From Desulfitobacterium dichloroeliminans LMG P-21439 (GTDB lineage: Bacteria; Bacillota; Desulfitobacteriia; Desulfitobacteriales; Desulfitobacteriaceae), in contig NC_019903.1 of NCBI RefSeq assembly GCF_000243135.2, forward strand, positions 2,828,001 through 2,892,000: a stretch of DNA of 64,000 bases. Direction: 5' to 3'. The notes beneath the pieces are model-generated. The model was not told the DNA's origin, made no database searches, and saw only the letters and a list, made by a program, of their open reading frames with translations. Position 1 is the stretch's first letter. Each line of letters opens with the position of its first letter. Shown piece by piece: positions 1-10,510 of the stretch. Both the position numbers and the translations under genes were made by a program.

Positions 1-381
1 AGTCATATGGATATGACGAGCTGCAATGATTGTTCCAGCCTCAACTTGGACTTTTCCCGCGGGACCGACAATTTCCAAGCCCGGGGTCTCATTAATATCT
101 CCCGAATCCCGAACCGGGGGCTTTACCCCAAGCTTAAAGGTATCTGTAGCTGCAAGCTCCACTTGAGTGGCCTTGCGAGCAGGTCCTAACACACGCACAT
201 TGGGCATCGAGCCCTTAGGTCCTACTAAGGTTACAGTCTCTTCGCTGGCAAATTGACCCGGTTGAGATAGATCCTTAGTCCGAGTGAGTTGGTGTCCGGC
301 ACCAAAAAGGATACCGATATGTTCCTCAGAGAGATGAAGGTGACGATTGGAAATTCCGACGGGTACTTGAAAGGTTTTCAT
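1..381 (-). CDS. pduL: PduL-type phosphate acyltransferase, C-terminus cut by window edge
   Basis: The 127 visible codons start at ATG 381 behind a good AGGAGG site (about 389-394) and run off the left edge. The protein begins MKTFQVPVGISNRHLHLS and contains QPGQFASEETVTLVGPKG, VRVLGPARKATQVEL and the block AARHIHMT at the edge. These are the PduL signatures, including the histidines that bind zinc in that family. PduL moves acyl groups between CoA and phosphate (propanoyl- or acetyl-phosphate). No microcompartment gene is visible, so a housekeeping phosphotransacetylase role is as likely as a propanediol role. Family assignment is firm; the substrate is inferred. Confidence 0.88.
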   Translation of the reverse strand, partial: MKTFQVPVGISNRHLHLSEEHIGILFGAGHQLTRTKDLSQPGQFASEETVTLVGPKGSMPNVRVLGPARKATQVELAATDTFKLGVKPPVRDSGDINETPGLEIVGPAGKVQVEAGTIIAARHIHMT

Positions 382-512
382 GAACATGACCTCCTGGTTA
401 AGTTTCTAGACGTTTTTTATTATGCCTAATACACAACTAATAATTATACTCCATATTTCGCTAAAAATCTGCATCAGAAAATTAGTACTTTAAAATTACT
501 ATTCAATACTAT

Positions 513-1979
513 TCAATCTTCCACTTTTCGCCAACGGAGATCGGGTTTTCTGGCCGCGCCAGTCTCATCCAAACGGGTCACCAAAGTAGTATAAGGAGCG
601 TTTTTGACCATTTCCACATCATCTTGCACTTCTGCGGCAATTTTTATCATGACCTGGGCAAATTGTTCAAGGGTTTCCATGCTTTCCGTTTCCGTGGGTT
701 CAATCATCATCGCCTCTTCCACGATGAGCGGAAAGTAAATCGTGGGCGGATGATAGCCATAATCCAAAAGTCGTTTAGCGATGTCCAAAGTATGAACACC
801 ATAACCCTTGAGGTTCTGTGGGGTGATGACAAACTCATGCATACAGATTCGGTCATAGGGCAGATGATAGTGTTCTTTTAAGATGTTCATCAGGAAGTTG
901 GCATTGAGGACAGCATTCTGGGAGGCTGCAGTCAACCCCTCACCTCCTAAAGCCCGTATATAAGCATAGGCTCTGACCAATACCCCAAAATTAGCTTGGA
1001 AGGCTCTGACCCGTCCAATGGAAAGAGGACGGTCTGCATCGAGGGTGAATTTCCCGTCGCTCGTGCGCACTGCCACAGGCTTCGGTAAATAGGGTGCGAG
1101 GAACTCTTTGACTCCTACAGGTCCTGACCCTGGACCGCCTCCACCGTGAGGAGTAGAGAAGGTCTTGTGGAGGTTAAGATGGACCACATCAAAGCCCATG
1201 TCTCCGGGACGGGCAATCCCCATAATCGCATTGGCATTGGCCCCATCATAGTAAATCAGACCACCCACATCGTGGATAATCTTAGCAATCTCTAAGATAT
1301 TAACATCAAAAAGACCTAAGGTGTTCGGATTGGTCAGCATTAAGGCGGCTACCTCTTCATTGGCCGCTTGGCGCAAGGCCTCAATATCCACACCGCCACG
1401 CTCATTACTAGGTACTTGCACAATCTCAAAGCCCGCCATGGCTGCTGTCGCGGGATTCGTCCCATGGGCAGAATCCGGTACAATAACCTTCGTTCGCTTA
1501 AAATCACGCTGCTGTTCATGGTAGGCTTTAATGATGAGAATTCCTGTCATTTCTCCATGAGCTCCGGCTGCCGGCTGGAGAGTAAAGGCATCCATCCCCG
1601 TAATCTCCGCCAGATCCTCCTGAAGTTCAACCATCAAACCCAGTGCACCTTGAACTAACCCTTCCGGTTGATAGGGATGAATCTGACTAAAGCCCGGGAG
1701 ACGAGCCAGTCTTTCATTAACCTTGGGATTATACTTCATAGTGCATGAGCCTAAGGGATAGAAGCCTGTATCCACCCCATGGTTAAAGGTGGACAGTCTA
1801 GTAAAATGACGGACCACATCGACTTCCGAGACTTGCGGTAGCTCCGCTTCCCGTTCTCTTAAGAATTCTCTTGGAACTAGGGTCTCTAAAGAGACCTCTG
1901 GAACATCACAGGGAGGCAAGCTGACTCCACTCCTACCCTCCTGACTCAGGTCAAAAATTAGCGGTTCTAGTGTTTTCAT
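513..1979 (-). CDS. gcvPB: glycine dehydrogenase (decarboxylating) subunit 2, P-protein beta
   Basis: This 488-residue protein is the C-terminal half of the split PLP-dependent P-protein of the glycine cleavage system. With GcvPA it decarboxylates glycine and passes the aminomethyl group to lipoyl-GcvH. The PLP-lysine motif is seen as [17 protein letters not shown], with [10 protein letters not shown] near the N-terminus and the late block [11 protein letters not shown], all typical of the family. Its ATG overlaps the gcvPA stop (ATGA, 4 bp), so translation is probably coupled. It is the last gene of the gcvT-H-PA-PB operon; no clear terminator is seen between it and pduL. Confidence 0.97.
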   Translation of the reverse strand: MKTLEPLIFDLSQEGRSGVSLPPCDVPEVSLETLVPREFLREREAELPQVSEVDVVRHFTRLSTFNHGVDTGFYPLGSCTMKYNPKVNERLARLPGFSQIHPYQPEGLVQGALGLMVELQEDLAEITGMDAFTLQPAAGAHGEMTGILIIKAYHEQQRDFKRTKVIVPDSAHGTNPATAAMAGFEIVQVPSNERGGVDIEALRQAANEEVAALMLTNPNTLGLFDVNILEIAKIIHDVGGLIYYDGANANAIMGIARPGDMGFDVVHLNLHKTFSTPHGGGGPGSGPVGVKEFLAPYLPKPVAVRTSDGKFTLDADRPLSIGRVRAFQANFGVLVRAYAYIRALGGEGLTAASQNAVLNANFLMNILKEHYHLPYDRICMHEFVITPQNLKGYGVHTLDIAKRLLDYGYHPPTIYFPLIVEEAMMIEPTETESMETLEQFAQVMIKIAAEVQDDVEMVKNAPYTTLVTRLDETGAARKPDLRWRKVED

Positions 1980-3316
1980 TGTATCTCCCCCATTCTGGCC
2001 ACAAGCCGATCGATATCTTCCTTGCTCTTGGTCTCCGTGACGCAGAAAAGAAGATGCTGATTCAGTTCCGGGTAGAAACGGGACAGATCAAGACCGCCGA
2101 TAATCTTATGCTGCAAAAGCTGCTCATTGATTTTCTGAGGACTGATCTCGGTTTTGATCACAAACTCGTGAAAAAACGGGCCGCTGAAAGCTAAGGACAT
2201 TCCTGGGAGCTTCCCAATCTCTTGAGCCGCATAATGGGCTTTTTGTAGATTAAGGTGCGCCATCTCTTTGAGACCTTTTTTCCCTAATCCCGAGAGATGA
2301 ATGGTAAACGCTAGGGCACAAAGGGCCTCATTCGAACAGATATTAGACGCTGCCTTTTCCCTACGAATATGCTGTTCCCGAGCCTGCAAGGTGAGTACAT
2401 AACCCTTCTTACCGTTTTTATCCTTGGTAGCTCCGACAATCCGCCCAGGCATCCGACGTGTGTATTTCTCACGACAAGCTAAGAAACCAAGATAAGGACC
2501 TCCGAAGTTCAAAGGATTGCCAAAAGGCTGTCCTTCGCCCACCACGATATCCGCACCGAGCTCTCCGGGAGATTTGAGTAACCCTAAGGATACCGGGTTC
2601 ACCGCCATGACCAGCAGTGCCCCCTTGGCGTGGGCTAACTTGCCAATTTCCTCAGCCTGTTCAATAACTCCAAAAAAATTGGGGCTTTGCAACAAGACTG
2701 CTCCCACCTCTTGATTAAGCGCTGCTTCTAATTCATCGAGTCTTAGAACGCCGTTGCTGGAGGAGATAGACTCAATTTCTACACCCCGAGGAAGCAGATA
2801 GGTTTGGAGTACTTCTCGATATTCCGGATGAAGGGTTTGCGGCACGAGCACTTTCTTGCGACGGGTAGCATCGCAAGCCATTAAGGCTGCTTCAGCTAAG
2901 GCGGATGCTCCATCATACATAGAAGCATTGGCCCCGTCCATTCCCGTTAATTCGCAAACAAGGGTCTGAAACTCATAAATCGCTTGCAGGGTCCCTTGGC
3001 TGATCTCCGGTTGGTAAGGGGTATAGGCCGTATAAAACTCCGAACGGAGCAGAAGCTGGTCCACATAACTAGGAATGAAGTGCTCATAGGCACCTGCTCC
3101 CAGATAAGAGTCATACTCTTCAACGGTGGTATTTTGGGCAGCAAGTCCTTGCATCGACTTCACCAATTCATATTCAGACAAACCTTCCCGAATCTTTAAT
3201 TGGGCTTGGCGCCGAACGCTTTCTGGGATATCCGCAAAAAGCTCTTCAATGGAGTTGACTCCAATCCGGGCCAGGATCTGTTCTTGCTGGTCCACTGTGT
3301 TCGGCACATAATTCAT
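1976..3316 (-). CDS. gcvPA: glycine dehydrogenase (decarboxylating) subunit 1, P-protein alpha
   Basis: This 446-residue protein is the N-terminal half of split P-protein. It opens with [20 protein letters not shown] and carries [29 protein letters not shown] as adjoining blocks (positions about 80-107) and [11 protein letters not shown], all diagnostic for GcvPA. It lacks the PLP lysine, which is in GcvPB, as expected for the two-subunit form found in Firmicutes and archaea. The start is 1 nt past the gcvH stop; its ribosome site lies in the last gcvH codons. Confidence 0.97.
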   Translation of the reverse strand: MNYVPNTVDQQEQILARIGVNSIEELFADIPESVRRQAQLKIREGLSEYELVKSMQGLAAQNTTVEEYDSYLGAGAYEHFIPSYVDQLLLRSEFYTAYTPYQPEISQGTLQAIYEFQTLVCELTGMDGANASMYDGASALAEAALMACDATRRKKVLVPQTLHPEYREVLQTYLLPRGVEIESISSSNGVLRLDELEAALNQEVGAVLLQSPNFFGVIEQAEEIGKLAHAKGALLVMAVNPVSLGLLKSPGELGADIVVGEGQPFGNPLNFGGPYLGFLACREKYTRRMPGRIVGATKDKNGKKGYVLTLQAREQHIRREKAASNICSNEALCALAFTIHLSGLGKKGLKEMAHLNLQKAHYAAQEIGKLPGMSLAFSGPFFHEFVIKTEISPQKINEQLLQHKIIGGLDLSRFYPELNQHLLFCVTETKSKEDIDRLVARMGEIQ

Positions 3317-3317
3317 G

Positions 3318-3704
3318 TTAATGGCCCTCCTCCGCTAGAAACGCTTCATATTCTGCGGCAGACATTAATCCATCTAGATCTTTCAAGTCATCCACTTCTA
3401 CTTTAACCAGCCAACCCTCGCCATAGGGATCATTATTCAGAAGTTCCGGAGAATCGAGGACCTCTTGATTAAATTCGATGACCTTGCCAGAGACTGATGA
3501 GATGATATCCGATACTGCCTTCACAGACTCCACCGTTCCATAAGCTTGCCCAGTTACCACGGTCGTATCGTTCTCCGGTAACTCAACAAAAACTACATCC
3601 CCCAAGCTCTCTTGGGCATGTTCCGTGATTCCTAAAACTACCGTATTTCCTTCTACCTTAGTCCACTCATGAGATTTGCTGTACTTTAATTCCACTGGAT
3701 TCAT
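3318..3704 (-). CDS. gcvH: glycine cleavage system H protein (lipoyl carrier)
   Basis: A 128-residue lipoyl carrier that shuttles the aminomethyl group between P, T and L proteins. The lipoylated lysine is K62 in ESVKAVSD. A longer reading frame extends to 3767, but the ATG at 3704 has AAGGAGG 8 nt upstream and gives the standard family N-terminus [14 protein letters not shown], so I chose it. It lies between gcvT and gcvPA in the riboswitch-controlled operon. The matching L protein is probably encoded by lpdA at 40 kb. Confidence 0.96.
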   Translation of the reverse strand: MNPVELKYSKSHEWTKVEGNTVVLGITEHAQESLGDVVFVELPENDTTVVTGQAYGTVESVKAVSDIISSVSGKVIEFNQEVLDSPELLNNDPYGEGWLVKVEVDDLKDLDGLMSAAEYEAFLAEEGH

Positions 3705-3719
3705 ACATTCATCCTCCTT

Positions 3720-3749
3720 AATAATGCGGGACTCTAGTCCCTGATTATT
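3720..3749 (-). other. intercistronic hairpin between gcvT and gcvH
   Basis: AATAAT and GGGAC pair with GTCCC and ATTATT around a TCTA loop (two 2-nt internal mismatches). It sits directly before the gcvH ribosome site and has no T-run, so it is not a normal terminator. It could protect or process the mRNA; function unknown. Confidence 0.45.
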
Positions 3750-3796
3750 GCTTACGTTCGCTGGCATCGACTCAAGTTAGTGGTATGGTGAGATCC

Positions 3797-4894
3797 CTAT
3801 TTTTGCCGCTTGTAGAATTGAGAAGGCACAATCTGAGCCTTGACTGCTTTGCCTCGAATCATCACATCGAGTGTTTCTCCTATTTGGGCATATTCCGAGG
3901 GAATAAGACCTAAAGCAATGTTTTTATTCAAGGTAGGAGAAAAAGAGCCTGAAGTAATGAACCCAATTTCTTTACCCTCCTTATGAAGAGGATAGTGGGA
4001 ACGAGCAATCCCCCGCTCGATCATCTCTAGGCCGACGAGCTTACGGGGCACACCTTTTTCCTTCTGAGCCAAAAGAATCTCCTTGCCAATAAAATCCTTT
4101 TTCTCCATCTTTACAAAGAAGCCAAGTCCTGCTTCCAAAGGAGTAATATCAGGACCTAATTCGTTGCCGTATAAGGGTAGGCGAGCCTCAAAACGTAGAG
4201 TATCGCGAGCCCCGAGCCCGATGGGCTGCACACCTTCTTCACTTCCCACTTCTAAGATTCTCCGCCACATTTGTGATGCCTGTTCAGGGGATAAGTAAAC
4301 TTCAAACCCATCTTCCCCCGTATACCCCGTCCGTGAAACCAGACAAGGAACGCCATCCACTTCCCCTTGCTTGAACCAGTAATACTTAATTTCCTGCAAA
4401 TCCATGCCTGTCAACTTTTGCAGAATCCTCTCCGCTTGGGGCCCTTGTATGGCCAATTGCGCATACTCTTGGGAACGATTCACCAGATTCACGGTAAAGT
4501 CTTGAGCTTGTTCCTGCATCCAAGCAAAATCTTTATCCGTATTAGAGGCATTGACGACGATTAAGTAATGACTCTCACGAAGCCGATACACGAGCAGATC
4601 ATCTACGATCCCTCCATCCGGATAGCACATGGGGGAATATTGAATCTGCTCATCCTGCTGGCGGGATAGATCATTGGTAAGTATGTACTGAATAAAGGGA
4701 AGCGCATCCTGACCCTCGACCTCCACTTCACCCATGTGAGAGACATCAAAGAGTCCTGCCTGATTGCGCACGGCCTTGTGTTCTTCGATAACTCCTGCAT
4801 ATTGGACAGGCATCTCCCAACCGCCAAAATCAATGAGCTTGGCTCCCAACCTTTGATGTTCTTCATAGAGCGGAGTTCTTTTCAGTTCTGTCAC
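3797..4894 (-). CDS. gcvT: glycine cleavage system T protein (aminomethyltransferase)
   Basis: A 365-residue aminomethyltransferase that releases ammonia and passes the one-carbon unit from GcvH to tetrahydrofolate. Family blocks seen are GWEMPVQYAG, GLFDVSHMGEVEV, RTGYTGEDGFEVYL and GLGARDTLRFEARLPLYG. Start choice: a GTG at 4903 lies inside the AGGAGG (complement of 4903-4908) and cannot use it, whereas the GTG at 4894 is 8 nt downstream of that site. First gene after the glycine riboswitch, so glycine supply probably sets operon expression. Confidence 0.96.
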   Translation of the reverse strand: MTELKRTPLYEEHQRLGAKLIDFGGWEMPVQYAGVIEEHKAVRNQAGLFDVSHMGEVEVEGQDALPFIQYILTNDLSRQQDEQIQYSPMCYPDGGIVDDLLVYRLRESHYLIVVNASNTDKDFAWMQEQAQDFTVNLVNRSQEYAQLAIQGPQAERILQKLTGMDLQEIKYYWFKQGEVDGVPCLVSRTGYTGEDGFEVYLSPEQASQMWRRILEVGSEEGVQPIGLGARDTLRFEARLPLYGNELGPDITPLEAGLGFFVKMEKKDFIGKEILLAQKEKGVPRKLVGLEMIERGIARSHYPLHKEGKEIGFITSGSFSPTLNKNIALGLIPSEYAQIGETLDVMIRGKAVKAQIVPSQFYKRQK

Positions 4895-4953
4895 TTCAGC
4901 CACCTCCTAAAGTATGAGTATTTGCTAATTCAGCTTAAAAGATGAACACAAAT

Positions 4954-4990
4954 AAAAAAACAGAGGGAATAACGCGTCGCGTTACCTCTG
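4954..4990 (-). terminator. riboswitch expression-platform terminator
   Basis: Stem CAGAGG/CCTCTG plus an inner AACGCG/CGCGTT pairing, followed on the minus strand by seven T. It lies between the glycine aptamers and gcvT and so is the likely regulated terminator; glycine binding would favour read-through, as known for this class. Confidence 0.85.
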
Positions 4991-5160
4991 TCCTTTAACC
5001 TGAGAGATTACCTTGCGGCTACCCCTTTGGTGTTCTCATCTGAGAAGCTCTCCAGAGTTTCGTCTTCCAGCAGTACTTTTGCCTGAGAGTTTCCCCCAGA
5101 ATAGATGCGACATTCTGGCCGTTTCTCCTTCGGCGCTCACCTATGAGTCTCTCCTACTGG
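4991..5160 (-). promoter_or_regulatory. tandem glycine riboswitch
   Basis: On the minus strand two aptamers follow each other. The first has GGAGAGACTC near 5150 and closes with AAACTCTCAGGC near 5085; the second has CTCTGGAGAGC near 5050 and closes with GTAATCTCTCAGG near 5000. These GGAGAG...CTCTCAGG pairs are the hallmark of glycine riboswitches. A terminator follows at once, then gcvT. The 375-bp gap between gcvT and the transducer gene is otherwise promoter sequence. Confidence 0.95.
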
Positions 5161-5278
5161 AATCATTCGAAACCTATTCGATTATCTGCTTTCATTATAG
5201 TCAGCTAATGGAGATTCGTCTACACCATTGCCCCTATATTCTAATAATTATTATGTAGAATCAACGATGGTCTACCTC

Positions 5279-6139
5279 TTAAAGCTTGTGAGCGATACCA
5301 TTCAGATCATTGCCCACCTGCTGTAATTCTTGAACCATCATAGCGATTTCTTGAGTAGCTTTTGCTTGCTCTTGGGCAATCACATTGTTCTGGAATACAC
5401 CCTTGACGATTTCCTCCATGGTTTCTTGAAACTTCATCAACAGCTCATTGATCTCATTAGCTGAACGATTGCTTTCGTCGGCTAGCTTTCGAACTTCACC
5501 GGCTACCACCGAGAACCCTTTACCCAGTTCACCGGCCCGGGCTGCTTCAATCGCCGCATTAAGTCCTAAAAGATTCGTTTGCTTCGACACACGACGAATA
5601 AATTCAGTGACCCCTTCTGTAGCCTTTACTTGCTGCTTAGCCTCTTGGGCGACAGTAGCCACGGTCTGGCTCACACTGGCAACCTCCTCAGAAGAGGCAG
5701 CCATTTCTTCCAGGGCTCCTGCGGCTTGCTCTATAGACTCCCCTATATGATCGACATGCTTCTTAAGAATGTCTTTCAGCTCTTCATCACGCAGCAAATA
5801 AGCAACCATGGCTGCCGCAACCTTAGCTACAGGAGATACGATGGCAAGAGGTCCTGCAACTCCAAAGGTACCCACTTTCTCTTCTTCTAAAAAAATCGCC
5901 AAATTCAAACCCTCACGGACCTGTCCTGAACTATTGGCTTCATCTTCCGCTGTAATTTTGATTTCGTTGATTGAAGTATTCATAATGCGCTGGGCGCCCG
6001 TATGTAAAACTCCCAGACGTATCTTTGCTGAGTCAGCGATAATAATGCCTTGGGGGTCACAGACGATGCCATGGTACCCACTTTCCGAGTAAATTAAATC
6101 AACAATTCGGTTGGCCAGATTTGCCGTAATTTTTTTCAT
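5279..6139 (-). CDS. cytoplasmic methyl-accepting chemotaxis-type transducer
   Basis: This 286-residue protein has no membrane segment. Residues about 1-115 resemble the sugar-diacid recognition fold ([20 protein letters not shown], then [14 protein letters not shown]). Residues about 125-286 are an MCP signalling hairpin with the conserved tip region [22 protein letters not shown] and [16 protein letters not shown]. It probably senses a cytosolic small molecule and controls CheA. It stands alone between the glycine cleavage leader and ileS. Ligand unknown; the N-terminal assignment is by pattern only. Confidence 0.85.
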   Translation of the reverse strand: MKKITANLANRIVDLIYSESGYHGIVCDPQGIIIADSAKIRLGVLHTGAQRIMNTSINEIKITAEDEANSSGQVREGLNLAIFLEEEKVGTFGVAGPLAIVSPVAKVAAAMVAYLLRDEELKDILKKHVDHIGESIEQAAGALEEMAASSEEVASVSQTVATVAQEAKQQVKATEGVTEFIRRVSKQTNLLGLNAAIEAARAGELGKGFSVVAGEVRKLADESNRSANEINELLMKFQETMEEIVKGVFQNNVIAQEQAKATQEIAMMVQELQQVGNDLNGIAHKL

Positions 6140-6315
6140 AATCCCTCTCCCACCTCTGCTGTGCGTCTTAGGGTCAACTCCTTAATGGGCCGTAAAGTAT
6201 TTAAAAACGCGCAATACTAATACCATTTTTAATAATACTAACTTTTCTAATAATTGTCCATAATTTCGAGGAATTAATTGTGAATAACTACTTTAATTTG
6301 GGTTTTAATATAAAG

Positions 6316-6350
6316 AAAAGACTTACCTGGTAGGTTCCAGGAAGTCTTTT
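6316..6350 (-). terminator. terminator downstream of ileS
   Basis: AAAAGACTT/AAGTCTTTT with inner CCTGG/CCAGG. It lies 30 bp past the ileS stop and the minus strand continues with T-rich sequence; the symmetry means it could also work on the plus strand. Confidence 0.8.
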
Positions 6351-6379
6351 TAGCAACTAAGCAATCAAGTACCTAAGTT

Positions 6380-9148
6380 TTAAAGATGGCTTACCACCGA
6401 TGCGCATCTTGGGCATAAGTTCGGATGGTCTTGGTCTTGACCCACTTTAGTATCATAAATCCAGCAACGTTCGCATTTCTCACCGGCTGCCGAGCTCACT
6501 GCGATACCAAGCTCTTCCATAGATTCCGCCATGGTGATTCCTTCTGGTTTTCCCTCTCCTGCCTGGTGAACATAAACCTCAGAGACAATAAAAATCTCCG
6601 CCAAGTTCGGAATAGCCTTCAAGAATACTTCGAGTTCAGCATTCGGGTAAATCTCGACTCGAGCTGTCAAAGAATGGTTAATTAGCTTATCTTGACGAGC
6701 CTTTTCGAGAGCTTTTGTCGCTTCAGAACGCACAGCCAATAGAGTGTCCCATTTCTTCTCCAAAACTTCATCCATCCAGCGGGGATTTACTTTTGGCATT
6801 TCCTCGGTTTGGATATTCGAGCCTTCAGCTACGGCGGGGATATATGGCCAAATCTCATCTGCCGTAAAGGTTAATACTGGAGCAATCAGGCGCACAAGAG
6901 CATCAAGGACATCATAGAGTACGGTCTGAGAAGCGCGACGCAGAGCGGAATCCTTACCTTCTACATAAAGGCGATCTTTGACGACATCCAAGTAAATAGC
7001 GCTCAATTCTACCGCACAGAAGTTATGAACGGTATGATAGACCCAGTGAAATTCATATTTTTCATATCCCTGCAAAACACGGTCGATAACTTTGCCCAGT
7101 TGGAGCAAAGCCCAGCGGTCGATTTCCGGCAACTCCTCATAAGCGACCCGATCCTTAACAGGGTCAAAGTCATTGAGATTGCTGAGCAAGAATCTTAAGG
7201 TGTTACGGATCTTACGATAGGCTTCCGTCATCTGTTTCATAATCCGCGGCGAGGCTGCAACGTCGTTTTTGTAGTCTGTTGAACAAACCCAGAGTCTGAG
7301 GATATCTGCACCCATATCCTTGGCTACTTGTAAGGGATCCACACCGTTACCTAATGACTTGGACATTTTACGTCCTTTTTCATCCACAATGAAGCCATGG
7401 GTTAAGACAGCTTTATAGGGGGCCTTGCCATAGGCAGCAACAGATGTCGAAAGGGAGGAATTGAACCAGCCTCGATGTTGATCCGAACCTTCCAGGTAAA
7501 GGTCAGCAGGCCAAGCAAGCTCTTCTCGCTCCATCAACACCCCTGTATGACTGGTACCGGAATCGAACCAAACATCCATGATATCGGTCTCTTTGCGGAA
7601 GGACTTGCCACCGCAGGAGCAAGCGAAGCCTTCCGGCAAGAATTCTTCAGCCGGACGGATAAACCAGGCATCTGAGCCTTCGGCACGGAAGATCTCTTGA
7701 ACCTTGGCGATGGTTTCATCGGTGATAATCTCTTTTCCACAATCCTCGCAGTAGAAAATGGGAATGGGCACACCCCAAGTCCGTTGACGTGAAATACACC
7801 AGTCTCCCCGATCTGCCACCATGTTATAGATGCGGTCTTTACCCCAGGCGGGAATCCATTGGACATGATCAATTTCGGTCAGAGCCTCTTTGCGGAAACC
7901 ATCAATAGAGGCGAACCATTGCTCAGTTGCCCGATAGATGATGGGGTTCTTGCAACGCCAACAGTGAGCATAGCTATGCTTAATCTTAGCCTCATGAACC
8001 AAGGCATGGAGATTCTTGAGGTCTTCAATAATCACCGGATTTGCCTTATCTACCTTCATGCCGGCATAGGCCCCGCCTTCGGCAGTAAATTTCCCTTGAT
8101 GGTCAACAGGGCAAAGGACTGGCAGGCCATATTCCTTGCCCACATTAAAGTCTTCTTCCCCATGTCCAGGAGCCGTGTGTACACACCCGGTTCCTGCTTC
8201 CAAGGTTACATGATCCCCAAGGATGAGCACGGAATCCCGATCGATGAAAGGATGTTTAGTAATCACGCCTTCCAGTTCTTTCCCCACAAAGCGCTTTTCA
8301 ATAGGCAGTTCTAAATTCCAAGTCGAGCGAAGGCTATCTAATAGCCCCTCTGCCACAATCCAATGTTCATTTTCTACCTGAACCTGTACATAGGTAAATT
8401 CCTCATGCAAGGTAATCGCTAAATTTGCCGGAAGCGTCCAGGGGGTTGTGGTCCAGATGATGACAAAAGTGTTTTCATCCGTAAGGATGCCCTTGCCTTC
8501 CTTGACAGGAAACTTCACAAAAATAGCATCCGAAGTTTTCTCTGCGTATTCGATCTCTGCTTCAGCCAAAGCCGTTTCGCAAGAGGGGCACCAATAGACT
8601 GGCTTCAAGCCCTTATAGATATAATTCTTACGTGCCATTTTACCAAAGACACCGATTTGGGCGGCCTCATACTCTTTTTCCAAAGTCAGATAGGGGTTTT
8701 TCCAATCTCCCCGTACACCCAGCCGTTTAAATTGCTCACGCTGAATGCTGACATAATTTTTAGCGTACTCTTTGCACATTCTGCGGAACTCAACCACAGA
8801 GACCGCATGGCGGTTCACCCCTAACTTTTTAATGACCTGTTGCTCAATGGGCAAACCATGAGTATCCCAACCGGGAACATAAGGGGCATCAAAGCCAGCC
8901 ATGGTTTTATATTTGACGATGATATCTTTGATGACTTTATTTAAAGCATGGCCAAGGTGAATATCCCCATTGGCGTAGGGCGGTCCATCATGGAGAACAA
9001 ACTTCGGACGTCCGTCCCGTGCTTTTTGCACTGTTTCATAAATGTCGAGATCTTCCCATTTTTGCAAAATTCCCGGTTCCCGCTGGGGGAGATTACCACG
9101 CATAGGGAACTCTGTTTCCGGTAAATTCAACGTATCCCGATAATCCAT
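6380..9148 (-). CDS. ileS: isoleucyl-tRNA synthetase
   Basis: A 922-residue class I synthetase that charges tRNA-Ile. The HIGH motif is [11 protein letters not shown] (about residue 60), the KMSKS loop is [11 protein letters not shown] (about 600), the editing domain lies between, and the C-terminal zinc site is CERCWIY and CPRCASVV. Length fits the bacterial type. A T-box leader lies upstream (9223-9470), so uncharged tRNA-Ile should induce it. It ends the conserved ylm-divIVA-ileS block. Confidence 0.98.
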   Translation of the reverse strand: MDYRDTLNLPETEFPMRGNLPQREPGILQKWEDLDIYETVQKARDGRPKFVLHDGPPYANGDIHLGHALNKVIKDIIVKYKTMAGFDAPYVPGWDTHGLPIEQQVIKKLGVNRHAVSVVEFRRMCKEYAKNYVSIQREQFKRLGVRGDWKNPYLTLEKEYEAAQIGVFGKMARKNYIYKGLKPVYWCPSCETALAEAEIEYAEKTSDAIFVKFPVKEGKGILTDENTFVIIWTTTPWTLPANLAITLHEEFTYVQVQVENEHWIVAEGLLDSLRSTWNLELPIEKRFVGKELEGVITKHPFIDRDSVLILGDHVTLEAGTGCVHTAPGHGEEDFNVGKEYGLPVLCPVDHQGKFTAEGGAYAGMKVDKANPVIIEDLKNLHALVHEAKIKHSYAHCWRCKNPIIYRATEQWFASIDGFRKEALTEIDHVQWIPAWGKDRIYNMVADRGDWCISRQRTWGVPIPIFYCEDCGKEIITDETIAKVQEIFRAEGSDAWFIRPAEEFLPEGFACSCGGKSFRKETDIMDVWFDSGTSHTGVLMEREELAWPADLYLEGSDQHRGWFNSSLSTSVAAYGKAPYKAVLTHGFIVDEKGRKMSKSLGNGVDPLQVAKDMGADILRLWVCSTDYKNDVAASPRIMKQMTEAYRKIRNTLRFLLSNLNDFDPVKDRVAYEELPEIDRWALLQLGKVIDRVLQGYEKYEFHWVYHTVHNFCAVELSAIYLDVVKDRLYVEGKDSALRRASQTVLYDVLDALVRLIAPVLTFTADEIWPYIPAVAEGSNIQTEEMPKVNPRWMDEVLEKKWDTLLAVRSEATKALEKARQDKLINHSLTARVEIYPNAELEVFLKAIPNLAEIFIVSEVYVHQAGEGKPEGITMAESMEELGIAVSSAAGEKCERCWIYDTKVGQDQDHPNLCPRCASVVSHL

Positions 9149-9222
9149 AATAAATTCCTCCTGTGATTTTCAATACAAAGGCGCGACCCTGAGATCATAT
9201 GCCTTTTTGCTGTTAAAGTATA

Positions 9223-9254
9223 AAAAATCCCAATCCCCAAAAAAGGGACGGGAT
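9223..9254 (-). terminator. T-box regulated terminator
   Basis: ATCCC and TCCC pair with GGGGA and GGGAT, followed on the minus strand by six T. The 5' side would pair with the T-box in the antiterminator. Confidence 0.85.
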
Positions 9255-9470
9255 ATTACTCGCGATACCACCCTTGTTGCCGGTTGTCCCAGCCACTCGG
9301 AGTCCTTTAACGGGGACGAGGCGGAAGGCTTACTCAAAGTTTCAGCACTTCACTCAAAGGGGATACTCCTTGGTTCACCTCACAGGCTTTCACCATCTCC
9401 TGCTCGCTATAGAGGCTCCATTCAAGGACAGTCCTTTTCAACGCTCTTAATTATTTAGCATTATGATACA
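9223..9470 (-). promoter_or_regulatory. T-box leader (Ile) of ileS
   Basis: Minus strand carries AGGGTGGTATCGCGAG (complement of 9259-9274), the T-box that pairs with the tRNA acceptor end. Upstream a specifier ATC (Ile) occurs in GGAGTATCCCC near 9365. A terminator stem ATCCC.TCCC/GGGGA..GGGAT with a T6 tail lies at 9223-9254. This fills the gap between ileS and the next gene. Confidence 0.92.
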
Positions 9471-9497
9471 CTTTATACTACCCATACCTAATGGTAT

Positions 9498-9965
9498 TTA
9501 ATCGTTTAACACCTTGCGGACGATCGTAACCAGTTTGGCTTGACCTTCAAGATTGACCGGCTCCCCCATAAACAAGCAAAGATAGGGAACTTTCTTATCT
9601 TTCCACTCGATAGTGAATTGATTGAGATCCTCCCGTTTCAAAGTCATCGGGTAAGAATCCGGCTCGGTAGATAAGCCGACAACCACACCCCGCTGCTCCA
9701 TTTCATCCAAAGCATGGAAAGCGCGATCCAAAAGATCATCACTTCCGGCCATCAAGATATCGCCCTCGCGATAAGGACCAGGCTCGGCCTTGCCAATATA
9801 AATGACTTGAGTTTCTTCAATATTCTTCAGAGTGTCAGGCGAAGAGGTAAGCTCTATTTCGTGGCGCCCAATCTTCCCTGTAAAAAAACCTTGTTCCTCC
9901 TTATGCATTCCTAAACCTTGCACAAGAAAGTCGGAGTCAAGCTCCGAATACAAAATGCTCTTCAT
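9498..9965 (-). CDS. conserved-looking protein of unknown function
   Basis: I do not recognise this 155-residue protein. It is acidic in the middle and has no signal peptide or membrane segment. Short blocks such as QVIYIGKAEPGPYREGDILMAG and VPYLCLFMGEPVNLEGQAK look like a small beta-rich fold. It is preceded by divIVA (72 bp) and followed by the ileS T-box, so it sits where few genes are usually found. Function not assigned. Confidence 0.7.
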   Translation of the reverse strand: MKSILYSELDSDFLVQGLGMHKEEQGFFTGKIGRHEIELTSSPDTLKNIEETQVIYIGKAEPGPYREGDILMAGSDDLLDRAFHALDEMEQRGVVVGLSTEPDSYPMTLKREDLNQFTIEWKDKKVPYLCLFMGEPVNLEGQAKLVTIVRKVLND

Positions 9966-10037
9966 AAGAAATCTTCTTCCCCTTTAAAAAATGTCTAGAT
10001 TTTATTCTAGCACAATCTCTTATGGTAGTGCAAGCAT

Positions 10038-10496
10038 TCATGAGACACGATCCTTCTCAAAGGCTTCCGCCAAATCCAATTGAGCAAGCAAAAAGGATTT
10101 CAGTTGAGTGCGAGTCATTTCTCGGCGTTTTTGCAACTCTTCGATTTCATCATTAACATGTTGCAGCTTATTCTGAGCTTCGGTTATCCGCCTTACTTTC
10201 TCTTGTTCGACTTCTTTGAGAATGAGTTCAGCTTCATGGCGAGCAGATTGCTTGACTTCATCAGCTGTTTGCTGTGCTAATACCATCGTTTGCTGCAAAG
10301 TGGATTCTAACTGCTTGTAATGCCTTAACTCCGCATCCAAACGTTGGACCTTATCTTTCAGTTCGAAGTTCTCAGCATAGACAACCTCAAATTCCTTGCT
10401 TACGCTTTCCAGAAACTTGTCCACTTCTTCCGTATGATAACCTCGGACCCCTTTGCGGAACTCTTTATTCTGAATATCAATAGGAGTTAATGCCAT
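10038..10496 (-). CDS. divIVA: DivIVA cell-pole/septum protein
   Basis: A 152-residue coiled-coil protein that binds curved membrane and marks septa and poles. The N-terminal DivIVA domain is clear (LTPIDIQNKEFRKGVRGY, then EEVDKFLESV), followed by heptad-rich coil from about residue 30 to 140. It lies 14 bp after ylmH, the usual neighbour order in Firmicutes. Confidence 0.97.
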   Translation of the reverse strand: MALTPIDIQNKEFRKGVRGYHTEEVDKFLESVSKEFEVVYAENFELKDKVQRLDAELRHYKQLESTLQQTMVLAQQTADEVKQSARHEAELILKEVEQEKVRRITEAQNKLQHVNDEIEELQKRREMTRTQLKSFLLAQLDLAEAFEKDRVS

Positions 10497-10510
10497 AATT
10501 CATCCCCCTC

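Noticed and set aside
3705-3767. Upstream extension of gcvH
   Set aside because: The ATG at 3704 has an ideal ribosome site and family-standard N-terminus.
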